Positions 23,201-36,214 are shown, numbered from the stretch's first letter. The stretch: DNA of 64,000 nucleotides from Clavelina lepadiformis (GCF_947623445.1 NC_135245.1:14391501-14455500); one strand, 5' to 3'. Notes: generated by a model not told the origin, from the letters alone. Translations and numbers: made by a program.

Positions 23201-26200
23201 AGAATAGGGATAGCAAATCTAGAATTTCATTTCATATCTTGTGAGTTCCAACAATGTTAACAAATGTTGACAAAATGCTCCGCCGTGTTGTGACACTTGG
23301 TGTGTCAGATGTGTAGTCAAGCAGTAAACTGGCAGACCAACTTCCATAAGGTTATACGTTTGTCATTCACTGAAAGAATACAGTTGTGTATTGGCAAGGC
23401 ACTTAAAAGCTTGTCTACAGAACCTTTTTCCGGCTTTGTGGTTTTCCACTAAGACTACCGGTTGTTGAATGTCATATTCTTTTTTTGCAAATAATTATCT
23501 AACCAGTGAAACATTGTTTCCAAAATTACTTTACCAGTTTATGCAGTTTTTTGTTTAGCTACTAGCAGAAAAAACAAAATGCAATTGTTAATTAGTAACT
23601 TTTTTTGCAGTAAATTAGCCGTTATGCACATTCTATCAGCACCTTGTGAGTTGTGCTTTGCTGGGATTGTCTCCTTACTACTGTTTAGTCCTGCAGGAAC
23701 ACTTGATCTCGATTCGTGTACTGTTAGGCAGTTGTCAGATTGGTACACCATATTTTTCAACCCCAAGATTAAATATACAACTACCTTGCATTGTGCCCAG
23801 GAAGCAGTTTATCCATTGTAAGCTGATAAAATTTAATAAGCATAAGTGATTTTAATATATCACTTACTCTATATCCTGTTTAGTTGCTTTGCACTGACTC
23901 AAAGATTTTATTGTTTGTATCTTATTTATTACATGTTTTTTTTATTTTTCTGCACTATATTCAGTGTGGAAATTTGCAATTGTTTTATTCTGCAGATATT
24001 CAATTGTTTTTGTCTGCTATCTTTTTTCACTTTCTTTGTCGATTATTCTACGTCCCATCTGGACATACAAATGTGTTGGAAAGGGCGCCGAAAGAAAGTT
24101 GAGCACAAAAGTGACATATGCTGCATTGTATTTTTATCCAACTCTGATGTTAATACATGCTATTGCTGCTGGACTCTTATGTAAGTTGAATTCTTGTGAT
24201 ACTATTTTACAGATATTTTATACCCATAGGTAGAAATTTAAAAATTTTTCCAGTATATGAGAAACCAAGCTTTTGACTTAAAAATTCGTTAGTACCCTCA
24301 CCAAGCCGGTATGTGTGACGGATGTCTGTCTAACGGTATGATAAACAGATGTCTGAAATGAAAGCATTTAACAGAATAAAATTGAAGCTGGTTTGTGACT
24401 CGTGAGTGCCTAAAATTGATTAGGCTCGTGCTCAGCACATCCCTAGTAGTAAATAGAAACTAAAACATTATTAATATTTGTAATACAAAAGAAATCACCT
24501 ATAATGACCTAAAGGGACTTAAAAAAGTGTCATTGTGTCAACAAAGTCAAGGAAAATGTTTGCTACATAGCGATTTTTATTGAATTGGCTACCTCAGTTT
24601 AATACAAGTTCCGTTAAATGTTGTCAGAATATATGCTAACTGCGTGTGAAAACCTATGCGTTGAAATACTAAGACCTGTTTATTTTAATCAACACCACAT
24701 GCAGTACAATAGGCTACATGTTTTTCTACAAAGCCAAATATGTTTAAGAAAATTGCTGTTTGGTTTGACTGTTGTAAACATTTATCAACCAAATTTGACT
24801 TAAGAGTGTTCTTGTAGGAACATTTTATTGTCACTGTCATCAAACCAGTTATAATCCGGGAGCTTATACATTTTCACCGTCTTCATTTTTTGTGACCATC
24901 TAACTTCAACTCAAATACTCTCTTCAGGATATCGCTCCTCAGCACTCGCCCATGCCATCTCACACTACCTGCTTCTGTCAAAGCATCTGCTGCTTCTTTT
25001 AAAATGGGCCTATCCAGAGCTTCGTAACAGATCATTTAAAAAGAGCGTCGCTCATGCACTCGTTTGTCAATGGAAAATGCGCCGCATATGCTTTTCCTTT
25101 TCAGAAAAGAAAAAGAACACACTTGTTTTCCCACTCACATTCCTGCTCTTTCTCTTATATGCCACGTGTCATTATGATACCATAAAACTGACCTTACACA
25201 ACTTCCATATAACTTTTTCTTTCAACCTTGAAGGGTACCTTCTTCCACACAACATTTCTCTGTATTCCCTAATTTTTTTTTCCATCTGAACCTTGTTTTT
25301 CCTTAACCACTCAAAGTTAATCTATTTCTTTGGTAGAAGAATGTATTAACATTTTCCACCTGATCACATAGTGCAGGGGTGGGCAACCTTTTTGAACCCG
25401 AGAGCCGCTTTAGTTGTTAAATTTTTACTGACGAGTCAAGTCATAAGAACTTATGACGTCATAAATAACACTGGTCTACACAAAATTTCAGGTTTGGGTT
25501 TTGACAACTCATTTTAGCTAATTTTGGGGCGCTGAATCCGAAAATGAACTCAGATTTTTTCTATCACATCACGTTTTTGAGATATGAAATATCCCTAATT
25601 TTTGAAAAAAATCAATTTTTGCCCCCCCTCTGTTGTCAAAACAAGGAATTCTGATGCAATAAACACTGGTTTACCTGCAATAATCTAGCTTTAATTAGCA
25701 AACAAGCATTCTATATTATATTCACACAAATTTGCGTTGTCTTTATTAAAATTTCATGTTTTGGAATAAAAAATAGGCATACAAAAGAGCAACCATAATA
25801 ACATCAAACGCTACATTATGCTGACGAACCTGTCCATAGGACAGTGACAAGGTATTATCTGAATTATAGCCTACAGTTCACACAATATGCACATAGACAA
25901 CGGAGTGCAGAAATTCTGAAGACACACACAGAAATAGCAAAGTGCCAAAATAAAGATTGACTCAAAGGGACTTGGGCAGGGCGAGTTCAGAAACAGTCAA
26001 CAAAAGAGCTTTCATAAAATATGAAATCTTCACTTATAAGCTTAAAAATGCTCTTTTGAGGAACTTTCTTTTATGAGCAGCATCTGGAATTTCTCTTTTC
26101 AAACTCCAGCAATAGTCGGCCATCATATGACAATCCCACCGACCTTGATAACGTTCCTCCATAATTTTAATATCCTGGTGGAAACGTTCACCCTGTTCTT

Positions 26201-28804
26201 CACTAACTTTCCCAAGGTTTTCTGGAAACTCATCCGCATGGCTCTTCAAGTAGTGAACTTTGATGCTCATCCTGCATCCCAAATCTTCAAAACTAAGCAG
26301 TAGCTCCCTTAAGAGATCTTTATAATTTTCTGCTTTTCTGTTTCCCAAAAAATGGAAGGATATAAGTATAGTTATAGTTCTGGAAGTGATATAAATACTG
26401 GCAGTGGCTTTTCATCACTGTGAGGAACTGGCCGCAATGCCGAATCCAGATATGGATATTTCAAACGATGTTTACTCTTTTTGTTATACCCTTTCACACT
26501 AATAAGACAAAAATAACAATCGTCAACATGATTTCGTTGCTCTCGCCAAATCATGGGTATTCCAAATTTCATTTGTGAACCTTTTCCTTGCGACCAACTT
26601 CTCAGACATTCAACGCAGGTCTTGCACGCTTTATGAGGAGCCCAGCTTTTGTCCTGGTCCCCTAACTTGACTTTAAAGTAAGCAAGATATGCCCTTTTAC
26701 AAACGTGGTAATATTGCATTGTTGAGACTTCAACATGAAGCATCCACAAATGTAACAAAATATATCCGGATCATTACAACATTTTCTTCTTTTGCTGGAA
26801 GCAGACATAGCTTGAGATCAAATATAACCTTTCTTTGTTAGTAGTTTTTAAGAGCAAGTTTTTCCACAGAAACACCACTATACCAAAAACTCTAACCGAC
26901 CTGAACTCAAACTTATATAGTATGAAAATACCTTTTCCTTCTACAAACCACTTTTCAGCTTGAACTCTGATGTTGGTCTGTACAATGTACATGTGCTTTA
27001 TGAAACTTCTAAATAAATCTTCCTTACTAAGCAAGAATTTATTACTAAGTCAAATCTACTCCCACCAGCTGTCTTCCTACGATATTCCAGCTGCACAGAG
27101 ATAGCAGCTGACCCACAGATAACGCCTGAGAAGCCAAGACAAGTTCAAACCAGCATGGAAAAACTCTACGCGAGCAATTTCAACTATGTCCTATTATGAT
27201 ATCATAACAGGATTTTTTTTATTTTAGAGAAAATCTGAACCAATTTATGAATTTAGTGCAAAAATATCTCTATGTTTGAAAGTTTATAGCTGTCAGAAAA
27301 TAATTATATTTGACATTTTACTGTAAAAAGGGTAAAATTGGTCAATTTCATAAAATAATGACACCGATAGAAAGAAAACTTGATGTGATAGAGAAAATCT
27401 GAGTTCATTTTCGGATTCAGCGCCCCAAAATTAGCTACAATCAGTTGTCAAAACCCAAACCTGAAAAAAAAAGTTGAAATTTGTAGACCAGTGTAATTTA
27501 TGTCGTTTAATTGTTCCATATCTGCATTCCTCAATCGAAAAATATCATTAAATTTGGATAATTAACAACTTGTCATCAATGCTGGCCTAAATAAGGAAAA
27601 GAAAAATAGAGAAAAACGTTCATAAACAGTACTCTTGGTAGCCTTTATACTTTTTTTGAAATTTTACGATTCGACTAGAAGAGCCACAAAAACATGCCGG
27701 AGAGCCGCAGTTTGCCCACCCCTGACATAGTGCTTCCGTCGATTGCACTCCTTCTCTCACAAACAAACTCCTTTACTAAATTTTGAATTACTTTTTATTT
27801 CAGTGCATCTCCCATTATCCAATTTCTTACATAGCCCAGATTTGACATAACCATCACTTTCATCTTTTCTATGTAAACCTTTATTTCCTTGCCCTCAAAT
27901 GCCTCTTTTCATTTCCAATACTCTCTTAAATCTGTCATTTCACTTACCAGAGCCAAGTGATCTGCACATAAAAATTCCTCCATTATGGCTTCTCTTGCAG
28001 TTTCTGTGATCACATCCACTATGGCAGCCGATCGATCGTTGATGTACTCCAATTTCACACAAAATTCCTCTGATAGCTACGATGCAACTCTGACTCAAGA
28101 TACAGAAATGTGGTATCAATGTAATCTCAAAGTCATCTTATACACAAGTCACTATAGGCAGAATCATTTTTATGTATGTAGAACATATACATGGTTTGCA
28201 AAAGATACTTAGCGTTGTAATTGTACCTTAGCGGTGTCATTGTACACAAAATGTCATTATAGGTGATCTCTACTACATTAATTTGTGCAGCCACTTTTGG
28301 GTTGATTTTTACAGACATTCACTGAATTTTTTTACTTTCAGATTATTCCTTTGAATACCTTTTAATTCTTGCCAGCATGATTGCTATGGTAATATATTGC
28401 ATAAAAAGGGATCTTTTGGTATGTGCAGTTTAAAAGTGGCAAACTTATTTGATGAAGTTTTGATTCTAAATATAACTTTTGGGAACATTTGTTAATTGCA
28501 GTATTTTGTTACTGTCATATTTCAAAATACTAAAGTTGCAGATTAACTTACTGTGTTTTTGTTGCAGAATGTTCGTGACATTTTCAATGAAAGGAAGATT
28601 TTACAACATACTTTCATTTTTTTTTGTCATTTGCTATTGTTATCTTATGCCATAATAGCAACAGGAACTTTCTTTGCAATGAACATATCACAAATATTAC
28701 CATATTTAAGCGCAACGCCAATTCCCTTAGCTTTTTTCTTCTTAACTGTGCAGTTTACAGATCCCAACACTGTTGCTCTTGAAACGACCAATCGTGAACT
28801 TTAA
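20299..28804 (+). CDS. JKAMP: JKAMP, JNK1/MAPK8-associated membrane protein
   Basis: Six exons: 20299-20356, 22710-22884, 23611-23817, 23996-24180, 28342-28418 and 28568-28804. They join in frame to 312 residues plus stop, close to the vertebrate length (about 311), and all junctions are GT-AG. The ATG at 20299 is chosen because the protein then opens MDLVEKCPGRYCGK like its relatives. The N-terminus is cysteine-rich (CTSCPSGYRTN, YCMPC). It is followed by YDWLYLGFMAILPLALHW, LSDWYTIFFNP and AVYPLYSIVF, the family hallmarks, and about seven hydrophobic spans. JKAMP is an endoplasmic reticulum membrane protein linked to ER-associated degradation and to JNK1 regulation (family knowledge). Intron 4 (24181-28341) holds the nested transposon. 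Intron 1 (20357-22709) holds no coding frame I recognise, and has a possible single hAT-like end at 20751. Intron 2 (22885-23610) shows nothing clear. Confidence 0.95.
25469..27493 (-). mobile_element. CACTG-ended DNA transposon (CMC/Chapaev-like), nested in the hAT element
   Basis: It begins CACTGGTCTACA and ends TGTAGACCAGTG, with about 100-bp inverted sub-terminal repeats sharing GGCGCTGAATCCGAAAATG. A TAA target duplication lies at 25466-25468 and 27494-27496. CACTG ends with a 3-bp TWA-like duplication fit the CMC superfamily (Chapaev3-type); that assignment is inference. The interior codes on the minus strand for the two ends of a transposase but lacks the core, so it is a deletion derivative. 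Confidence 0.8.
26034..26758 (-). pseudogene. Truncated transposase-like reading frames of the CACTG-ended element
   Basis: The upstream frame (26372-26758) carries a cysteine-rich N-terminal region with GDQDKSWAPHKACKTC, probably zinc-binding, and CYFCLISVKGYNKK. The downstream frame (26034-26348) carries the C-terminal signature SEEQGERFHQDIKIMEERYQ then MMADYCWSLKRE. The frames differ, and the middle domain seen in the related copy at 48763-49128 is absent, so this copy is dead. A short related leader may lie at 26774-27034 (LFRSFIKHMYIVQTN), but I cannot place it. Confidence 0.75.
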
Positions 28805-29501
28805 AACTTCCATAATTTGTGTTCTCTATTTTAACTCGTTGAAATTCACCTTGAAGACACAGCATTAGTGTTTGTTGGATTACGTTGTTTATAATGAGTT
28901 TTACATTTTGTTCTATCCCACCGGCATCAAAGTTTGGCTGACTAGTTGGAATTTTTTTGTTTTTCATAAGTAAAAGCAACTTTACGTTCATGTCATGATT
29001 GTGTTTTGCCCTGATTTATTGAAGTTGTTACTTCTTTATAGGGTTAAGACTAAGTGCCTAGTGCCCTATTCTGTCTGAATAGACAAAACAGTCTGTTTTA
29101 ACAATGAAAATTGATCCACTCGCTACGAGGTCGCTAACCCATTCGGTTCTTACATGTCGGTGATTTTCTTGAGTTACACTATAGGTGACGTATACGATGT
29201 GGTTTCATACGTGAAGAGTGTATTTAATTGAGGCGCAAAAGCACAAACACAAATATGTACAAAAAGAATTTACAAATCACTGTTCATTCACAAATAACGC
29301 ACCAAGTGGGGCGATTTTGTAACATTTCAATAAAACATGCGAAGGCGCATCGGGGCTGATCAAGCGACACCGACATGCGGTGTCTGTAAAAGGATGAAAG
29401 TTGAACATATTTGATCTAAACCTTTGATCGTTCCAGATCACTCCAATTAAAAGTTTTTAGTGATTGTTTAAAATTGGGTTGTGAACATTTTCCACGTTTA
29501 A
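28805..29501. other. Intergenic, JKAMP 3' side
   Basis: This stretch should contain the JKAMP 3' UTR. AATAAA-like signals are scattered, but none is clearly the used one. No gene or repeat end is recognised. Confidence 0.4.
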
Positions 29502-29901
29502 GGTGGCATCAAACACCAAAAAATGCCATAAAATCTTGGTTTGTTTTATTATACAGTAAATTTACTAAAAGACTGATTACATGGGGTTCTCTGAAATTTT
29601 GCATGTCAATTTAATATGCTTTGAACTACCATTCCATAAAATGCCATCAAAAAAACATGATTCAAACTTTTTTTACAGAGGCGCAAAATAAACACTAAAT
29701 TTTGGTCTAAAAAAACATTTTAAGCTACTTTCATGCTAATTTTTAGCACAATTCTGCACGCCAACTGCTAGGGTAATTCCTAGGCTAAAAAACAACACCA
29801 ACCATGCTGCATTCTAGTTGGTCTAAACATGTTTTTTAAAGCCCTACGTAGGACGTCCAACAAATTCATAAAGATCTTAGTTTTAGGTGTTTGATGACGT
29901 C
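29502..29901. mobile_element. MITE copy 1 (CATCAAACACC ends)
   Basis: The ends GGTGGCATCAAACACC and GGTGTTTGATGACGTC are inverted. The interior is shared with the copies at 31575 and 32491, including ATGCCATAAAA and CCCTACGTAGGACGTCCAA. It has no transposase. It sits at the 3' side of the LINE remnant. Confidence 0.65.
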
Positions 29902-31574
29902 TATCGTTCAGTAAACCCCAATAGGTTGTTTTAATCTTTCCCAAACAGAGTTCTTTCAACGTTACCTGGCGCTTACCAATTTTAGCCCGTGTTCGTAACA
30001 TCGCGAAGACGCTGCCACGTGAGGAATGTCATTGTTAATTTGGAGGTTGTAAACGTTCGATAATTAATTGATGACCAATTTGGTATTCCATTTCTTTATT
30101 TAATTCTGTTGTTGTTTGTCCGATAATTTTTTCCTGACAGAATGGTCCAATCGATTTTAAGTAGAGCAGGTCCCACATCGGGAAGTTTAAGATTTCGTAG
30201 CCCCCTCTTTTTGCCCTTTGTAAGATGTTCATGTCGTCATACGCATTGTGGTTGATTAATAAAAATCGTCCATGTTGGTACCGGTGTGGGTATCATGTGG
30301 GTACGGATGTGGGTACCGGTTAAGTAAAAGCGTTGAAAGAGCAGATTAGAAGGAGTTTGCTCCTGACAAATTCTTTTTTGCTTCTAACGTCGGGTTGAAT
30401 TGTATTTGCTGTCTGGTTCGCCTATAGTCGAACTGAGTATATTTACTTGCGTGTCCGTCAGTTTGATTTGTTGGAGTCGTTAAAGTATTTTCGGGTATAA
30501 ATTGCCCGTTAGCCCGATGATTTTATTTAAACTGATTTTCAAGCCAGACGCTTCCTCCTATTGGACAAGAGTTTCGAGGACTTGGGTTGCCGAATGCACA
30601 TTGCGCAGCGAGAATGTTGTTTCGTCCATGTAAGCTATACATTTCACCTCTTGTTGGCGGGTAGTTCCAAGCCCCTGTACGTTTTCATTCTCGTTTATGG
30701 AACCTTATCTAATGCCGGTTTTTAGGGAAAAGGTTTCTGAAGTGAAACCATTGATCATAATTTTGGACTTGGCGTCAGAGTAGAGATCTTATACCATGTG
30801 CGTGAATCGCGTTGGGAAATTTATTTTTACAAGAACTTTATTCGTGATTGACCGAGTCAAACGCCGTCACGACACACTCTTTATTTGTCTTTCACGTTTG
30901 TCCTTGATTAAACCAAGCTTTAATGACTTCTAAAAATACGCCACCGATAATACTCCAACAATTTTAATTTAACCCGTCCGGGCCAGCAGTTTTCGCTTTC
31001 GTTGTGGCGTTCACAGCGAAACAGATCTCTTGGTCTGTTATGTGAACAAAGTCTAAAGTCTTGGTCTAAAGTTCGGCGTCACTACGTTTACAAGTGGACA
31101 AAAGCGAGTTTAAAAAAGATTCCTTTTTGAAGTTGGACGTTGGTATTTCGGAATATAATTTTTGGAAAAAAACGCTTGCTACGGTGGGTAACAGGGCGGT
31201 TTCAGTCCACGGTTAATTGTTTGCGTCAATTAATTCTATGATGTTTGTTATCTTGCGGGAATTCATAAACTGTTTTAAAAAATCCTTGGTCGGAAAATTA
31301 TTATATCGCTCAAAACCCGTTTTTCGTTTCTTTCTGGTGGTTTCGTGTTGGTGTTTTGACAGGGCGCTTTTTGTCAAAGATAATTAATCTTTGAAAACCT
31401 TGTGCCAAGCCATCACACGCGGCTTTCTGGTAATTGTTTTTCTTTTTAACTTGGAGTGTTTGATAACAAGGCGCTTCACACGTTCTTTTATTTCGTTCCA
31501 CTGTTCAGGTAAGTTTTGAAAACACCGGGGTGCCAAGTACGCCAGAGAGGCTATTTTGATTCAAGCTCTTTCAA
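29902..31574 (-). mobile_element. L1/Tx1-type LINE remnant, reverse transcriptase part
   Basis: Minus-strand frames, broken many times, read like a non-LTR reverse transcriptase: a GPDGL-like block near 30990, AFDSVNHE near 30850, KIMINGFTSETFSLKTGIR near 30750, a YMDETTFSLRNVHSATQ block near 30620 in place of Y.DD, then EEASGLKISLNK near 30545. A C-terminal stretch follows at 30035-30232 (GGYEILNFPMWDLLYLKSI). Family placement rests on these motifs only. It is old and non-functional. Confidence 0.65.
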
Positions 31575-31820
31575 AGTGGCGTCAAACACCGACAAATGTC
31601 ATAAAATTTTTGTTTGTTTTACCATACAGTGAATTTAGTAAAAGACCAATTACTCGAAAAATCCATGTTTGCATGCAATCCATGTCAATTTAGTATGCTT
31701 TGGACTACCAACACCAACCATGCTGCCTTCTGATTGGTCTAAAGTCTAAACAGGTTTTCTAAAGCCCTACGTAAGACGTCCAAGAAAATCATAGAAATCT
31801 TAGTTTTAAGAGTTTGGCTG
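31575..31820. mobile_element. MITE copy 2 (CATCAAACACC family)
   Basis: It starts GTGGCGTCAAACACC and ends near AGTTTTAAGAGTTTGGC. The interior matches copy 1 with deletions. It appears inserted inside the LINE, whose probable ORF1 part continues on the far side. Confidence 0.6.
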
Positions 31821-32110
31821 ACTCTGAAAGAGTCGACGGCCATCTTTCTTTCGGTATTGAGGCTGGAATGCAGGATTTCGCCTACATTTTGGCGGATAAA
31901 ATTTTCAATCGGTAATCTCGGGAACAGGATAGGTACTTCACGCACTGTGATTGTTGAGATCTCAGCGGTAAGTGCCCTCACTACAATTTTTGGCTTGACA
32001 AGCGGCTTGCAGCCTTTTGGGTGCTGTTTTTGCCGTCGAAAGTGATATCAATATGGTTTCCAGGACGAATAAGGATGACTTCTACCGCGGCGATTGAAAT
32101 TTAAGCTTTT
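31821..32110 (-). mobile_element. Probable ORF1 remnant of the same LINE
   Basis: Minus-strand frames give VREVPILFPRLPIENFI, then VILIRPGNHIDITFDGK upstream, which resembles the RNA-binding ORF1 proteins of L1/Tx1 elements. It has the same strand and order as expected (ORF1 before the RT). Assignment is by resemblance and position only. Confidence 0.45.
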
Positions 32111-32490
32111 TTCAAAACCTAATACACATCAGCTGTTCGGTGGTTTGATTTTAGCTTGATTGCTACTTCCCGGTCTCTTCAATAGATTGGTGCAGGGCCG
32201 GCATTCGATTTAAGACGTTGCGCCCACTTGGGAGCCATAGTTTAAAGCAAAAAATTCTCTTCTTATTTTTTTACTTAATCGTCACAAGAGTATCATATTG
32301 ACAAAAGTTGAACATCTTGCAGAGTACACTTTGGTCGTGGTGAAAACCATCATCAGTTAAGTGTGATACGTGAAGAGTATCGTGCAACTCGACAATTGTG
32401 ACGCAGATGGCATGCAAGGTTTATGCGTGTTGGTTGGTTTGCCATGATAATGTTTATCGTCAGACTGAGGAAAGTCTTTGCACGACTAAA

Positions 32491-32648
32491 GGCGCCCTCA
32501 AATACCAAAAAATGCCATAAAATTCTTGTTTGTTTTATTATACAGTAAATTTAATAAAAAAATGATTACTCGAAAAATCCTTCTTGGGGCTCTCTGAAAT
32601 TTTGCATGACAATCAAAGAGATCTTAATTTTAAGTGTTTGGTGGCCTC
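32491..32648. mobile_element. MITE copy 3, internally deleted
   Basis: It starts GGCGCCCTCAAATACC and ends GTGTTTGGTGGCCTC. It shares CAAAAAATGCCATAAAATTC and the following bases with copy 1, but is only about 160 bp. Confidence 0.55.
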
Positions 32649-33448
32649 TTAAAGGAGGCGTAGGTTTCCATGATTTTGTTTGATGTTATGGTTAAAAAAT
32701 GTTACTTGCAAATAGCGGGATAAAAAATTCCAGGTCGCATGAAAAATGCAACCTTGACTTTAACATTCCATTACAAGTGTTAGAGATAGGTGGCTTTATT
32801 AGGTTTCAATGATATAGCAGTCTAAGGCTACTAAAGTGACATGCAAAGTTTTAGGGAGCCTCATGCGGGAGTTTTCAATTAGCCTAATTGCATTTTTAGT
32901 AATTTCACTTTTTGTTAATAAAAAGCGTGGTAATGGTTCGCTCAAGCGCGAGCTAGCCTTAGTGCAAGATCCGATTATATCATGTTTTTTTATATTGGAC
33001 TACCTGAATTTAGAACTGTCCACCAGTTTCCCTGAACAGAAGCAAATGTCGTTAATGCTTTGACCAAGGACATTACAATGGTATGGCGCCACTGAATGTC
33101 GAACACGGAACACAAGTCACGTTTCTTGCGAGGCCAGCACTCAGCTACCAAGCTGGCATTAAGCTCTTTTATCCTACATATTGGTGAATACAAAAACTCA
33201 GATTACCAGGGTCGTTCATCAGTAAAATGCAAATTGAGAAATCAAACTTTGCAATGTTTAACATAGGGCTTTATATACTGTAGGTGTGGCGTGCGTCGCT
33301 TCCTGAGTCCTCCAGGTAACCGCGGGTTTGGTCGAAAGACTGACAACAGAGCTATCTGACTCCGAATGACAAATTAGGAAAGCGTGTCCTTCCCAGTGAG
33401 CAATACTGCAATCCTGAACCTTTGCTACAAGAAAATAAAAAACAACTA
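32649..33448. other. Intergenic, nothing recognised
   Basis: Several short open frames exist on both strands, but none has family resemblance or supporting splice structure. Confidence 0.4.
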
Positions 33449-34254
33449 AGGTACCTGTACCGAACAAGGCCCGGTCCCTAATAAGGCCCATTGCTCATAT
33501 TTCGCAAACCCGTGCAAATAAATGAAAGATTTTGTCCCTACATAAAAACTAATATAAATTCATGATGGTTTACCAGATTTCGTCCTTGTCACGTGATCAA
33601 CCGATTCGCTAGAGCTCAACAAAAATTTGATATTTGCAGTTAAGGTGGTTTTGTTAATTTAGAAAAAAAGTAAGTGAGAATTTGGCCGGTTAAATGAACT
33701 GTTGTCAGCCGGCTGAAGTTTTCATGTAACAACCAACTTAGTATTGAAAAGAATAATGCACTTTTTTTTGCTAAAATTTTCTGATGATAATTAAAAATGT
33801 GACATTTTTTTCGTGGATGCCACATGCGCCTAATAAGGCCCATACAAGATGCTTGGCTAATTGATGTCCAGACTTCAAGAGTGGTTCCAGTCATCAGTTG
33901 GCAAATTGTTGCAGTTACTTTGATGCGCCTAGTGGAATCTTTTTAAATGTTTGTACAACTTAAAATGTGAAATTTCTAATAATGTTATATGTTGTCTATT
34001 ACTATGTTTTGAATCAAAATACTCACAAAATTGGTGGGCCTTATTAGGAGCCTATGCTCCTAATAAGGCCCATTTTTTGGAATTTTTAATTTCTTTATAA
34101 AAAATTTTTGGGGAGTTGTCAGGTATTGTGGTTTTAATATGTTGTAGTCATATACCCTCACTAATAGAATACGATTTTTCAGTCTATTCTCATTTATGGT
34201 TCTTGAGTTATTTTCAAAAAAGTGTTAGGTGGGCCTTATTCGGTACAGGTACCT
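33449..34254. mobile_element. 806-bp MITE with TA target duplication
   Basis: Near-identical inverted ends AGGTACCTGTACCGAA... with TAAGGCCC following are flanked by TA on both sides, as for Tc1/mariner-type elements. The motif TAATAAGGCCCA is repeated inside several times (near 33480, 33830, 34060). A perfect interrupted palindrome lies at 34035-34072. No transposase frame. Confidence 0.7.
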
Positions 34255-35639
34255 TAGTCATTAGCGAATTATACACCACGTACAAATGTGACACGTGACA
34301 ACTAGCAATACGATTAACGGGTATCACGATAAGACAAAACTTGAGCCCAACAAACCGTTTCTCCATCTCATCCGTCTTCGTCCACCACTCAACTCAACTG
34401 TCCAAGTTCCTCATCTCTTGGCAATGCAGATGTGTGATGTCGCAGTCTTGTGACGTCATAATTGTTACGATGAATGGTAACTGATAACTTTATAGTGGCA
34501 GGACGCCAACCGGCAAACACTCAGGCCTACACTCCCTGAACAGATATGATACAGGAAAGTAACCAAAATTCAACTGTACTGAAAATACCAATACTACATA
34601 TTTGATTAATGAGTTTAATTTGTTAATTAAACCCACGTCATGTCGCTGTGCAGCAGTGATACCATAGTATGTTTGTGGATTCCTGCAGCTGTGGCATTTG
34701 TAGTGATATACCAAACTACAATTTGTGCATATTATTAAGAAAGTTGTATTGTCTTTGGCTAGTCATGCCATTCAAACATTTAATTCTTAAAATAAAAAAT
34801 AGTTTTTTCCGGATTTCAAACAAAGTTGGTTTTGGGAAATGCTTTCAGTATACTTCGAGTATTACGAAATAGACCTGTTCTTGTTGGTAATATCTCTTCT
34901 ACGTAAAAGTGTTGTTAGATTGTTAGTGGTTACAAAGCTAATTACATATTTTGTCACATATTTACACATCGTCATGTGATGTTTAACGGATGGTCTACTT
35001 TGATTGGCTATAGCAGAAGGCTATGAAAAAGAGAAATATTTTTGGCTTAATTCTCTTTAAAAATGTTTCTTGTGAAAACTTTGTCTTATGAAGGCTCTCT
35101 TTGAAAAGTGTGTTTTGGAAATGGTACTTGACACTTTTTTCTGGTGTAATTAAAGACGACTGCATTGTGGAATATAAGAATCTGGACTTGAAACAATAAT
35201 AGATAGCATAAGCAAAGGAGTTAAATAGAAAAAAGGAATTCTGAAAGAACAATTAAACCCTTTTGGCTTTATGTCATCCAAATGGTTAATGTAGTCATCG
35301 CCACACAACTACGAGGCTACCCTCACCCAGCGGCGGATTAGCAAGCTAAAACCACCCGAGTCCATACCATGGTTTTTCAATAATTAACAGTTGCCGTGGT
35401 TATTTTAGAAAACAAAACGAGTGTACTGTATTTAGTAAGTAGCTTATATACAGTGCTAGGTGGTTTGAGGCCCTCTGGGATTGACTAGTTATGACTCCTC
35501 AGCGTTCTTCCCACACAGCACTATTTAATTGCCTCAAAAACGTCAAAACGCAGTATGGCAGATTAAACTATAGAAGTATAGAGCATGTAGCCTATTGCGT
35601 AGAACGCAGAGTGCGGCGGTGTCGTCAGTAGAATGACTT
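34255..35639. other. Intergenic, nothing recognised
   Basis: AT-rich with no gene, RNA or transposon end that I can support. Confidence 0.4.
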
Positions 35640-36214
35640 GCCTGGTCAGCATGGTGAGTAAGCTGACCTTGACGTGCAAACGAACAAATGGGAAAACACG
35701 TCAATAATGAGAAAAAACACAATTAAAGATGTTATACATAAATTTGGATTCTCTGTGGCGTCAACTGCCGGCACGGTGTCATCAGCAAGCATAATTGCAT
35801 CTATTTTTGTCAAACGATTTTTAAGTCACTTACGTAAATAAGGAAAAACAAACAACCTAGAATCGATCCTTTTAGATCTCTCTGTTGCATTTGTCTGGTT
35901 GAGCTAGGTCAGATTCTATTAAAATCTGCTATATGGTTACGATCAGAAAGATAGCTTTTGAACCACCGATCATTTCCGATTCCTCTAATGCCGCAGTCAC
36001 ATAATTTCGTAAGCAGAACATTATGGTTAATTGTGTCAAATGCTTTGTAGCCTAAATGTTCAAGAACACTCTCACTGCTAAGTTGCCCTTTTCAAAAGCA
36101 TCTGTGATTTTCGTTCTTAAAAAAGAGGCTACATGGCAAGTGGTATGGCCTTTGCGAAACCCAAATTGATTTTCAAAGAAAAAATTGCTTCTGTGTAGAA
36201 AAAAAGCATCCTTG

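Larger units (their letters stand above)
25374..27724. mobile_element. hAT-type non-autonomous element (host of a nested insertion) in JKAMP intron 4
   Basis: The ends CAGGGGTGGGCAACC and GTTTGCCCACCCCTG are inverted repeats of the hAT type. A perfect 8-bp target duplication, ACATAGTG, lies at 25366-25373 and 27725-27732. Without the inner insertion it is only about 325 bp with no coding frame, so it is a MITE mobilised in trans. Confidence 0.88.

Noticed and set aside
23539-23849. Overlapping open frames on both strands around JKAMP exon 3
   Set aside because: Shadows of the real exon in other frames.
32836-33063. 75-codon plus-strand open frame
   Set aside because: No family resemblance and no regulatory context.
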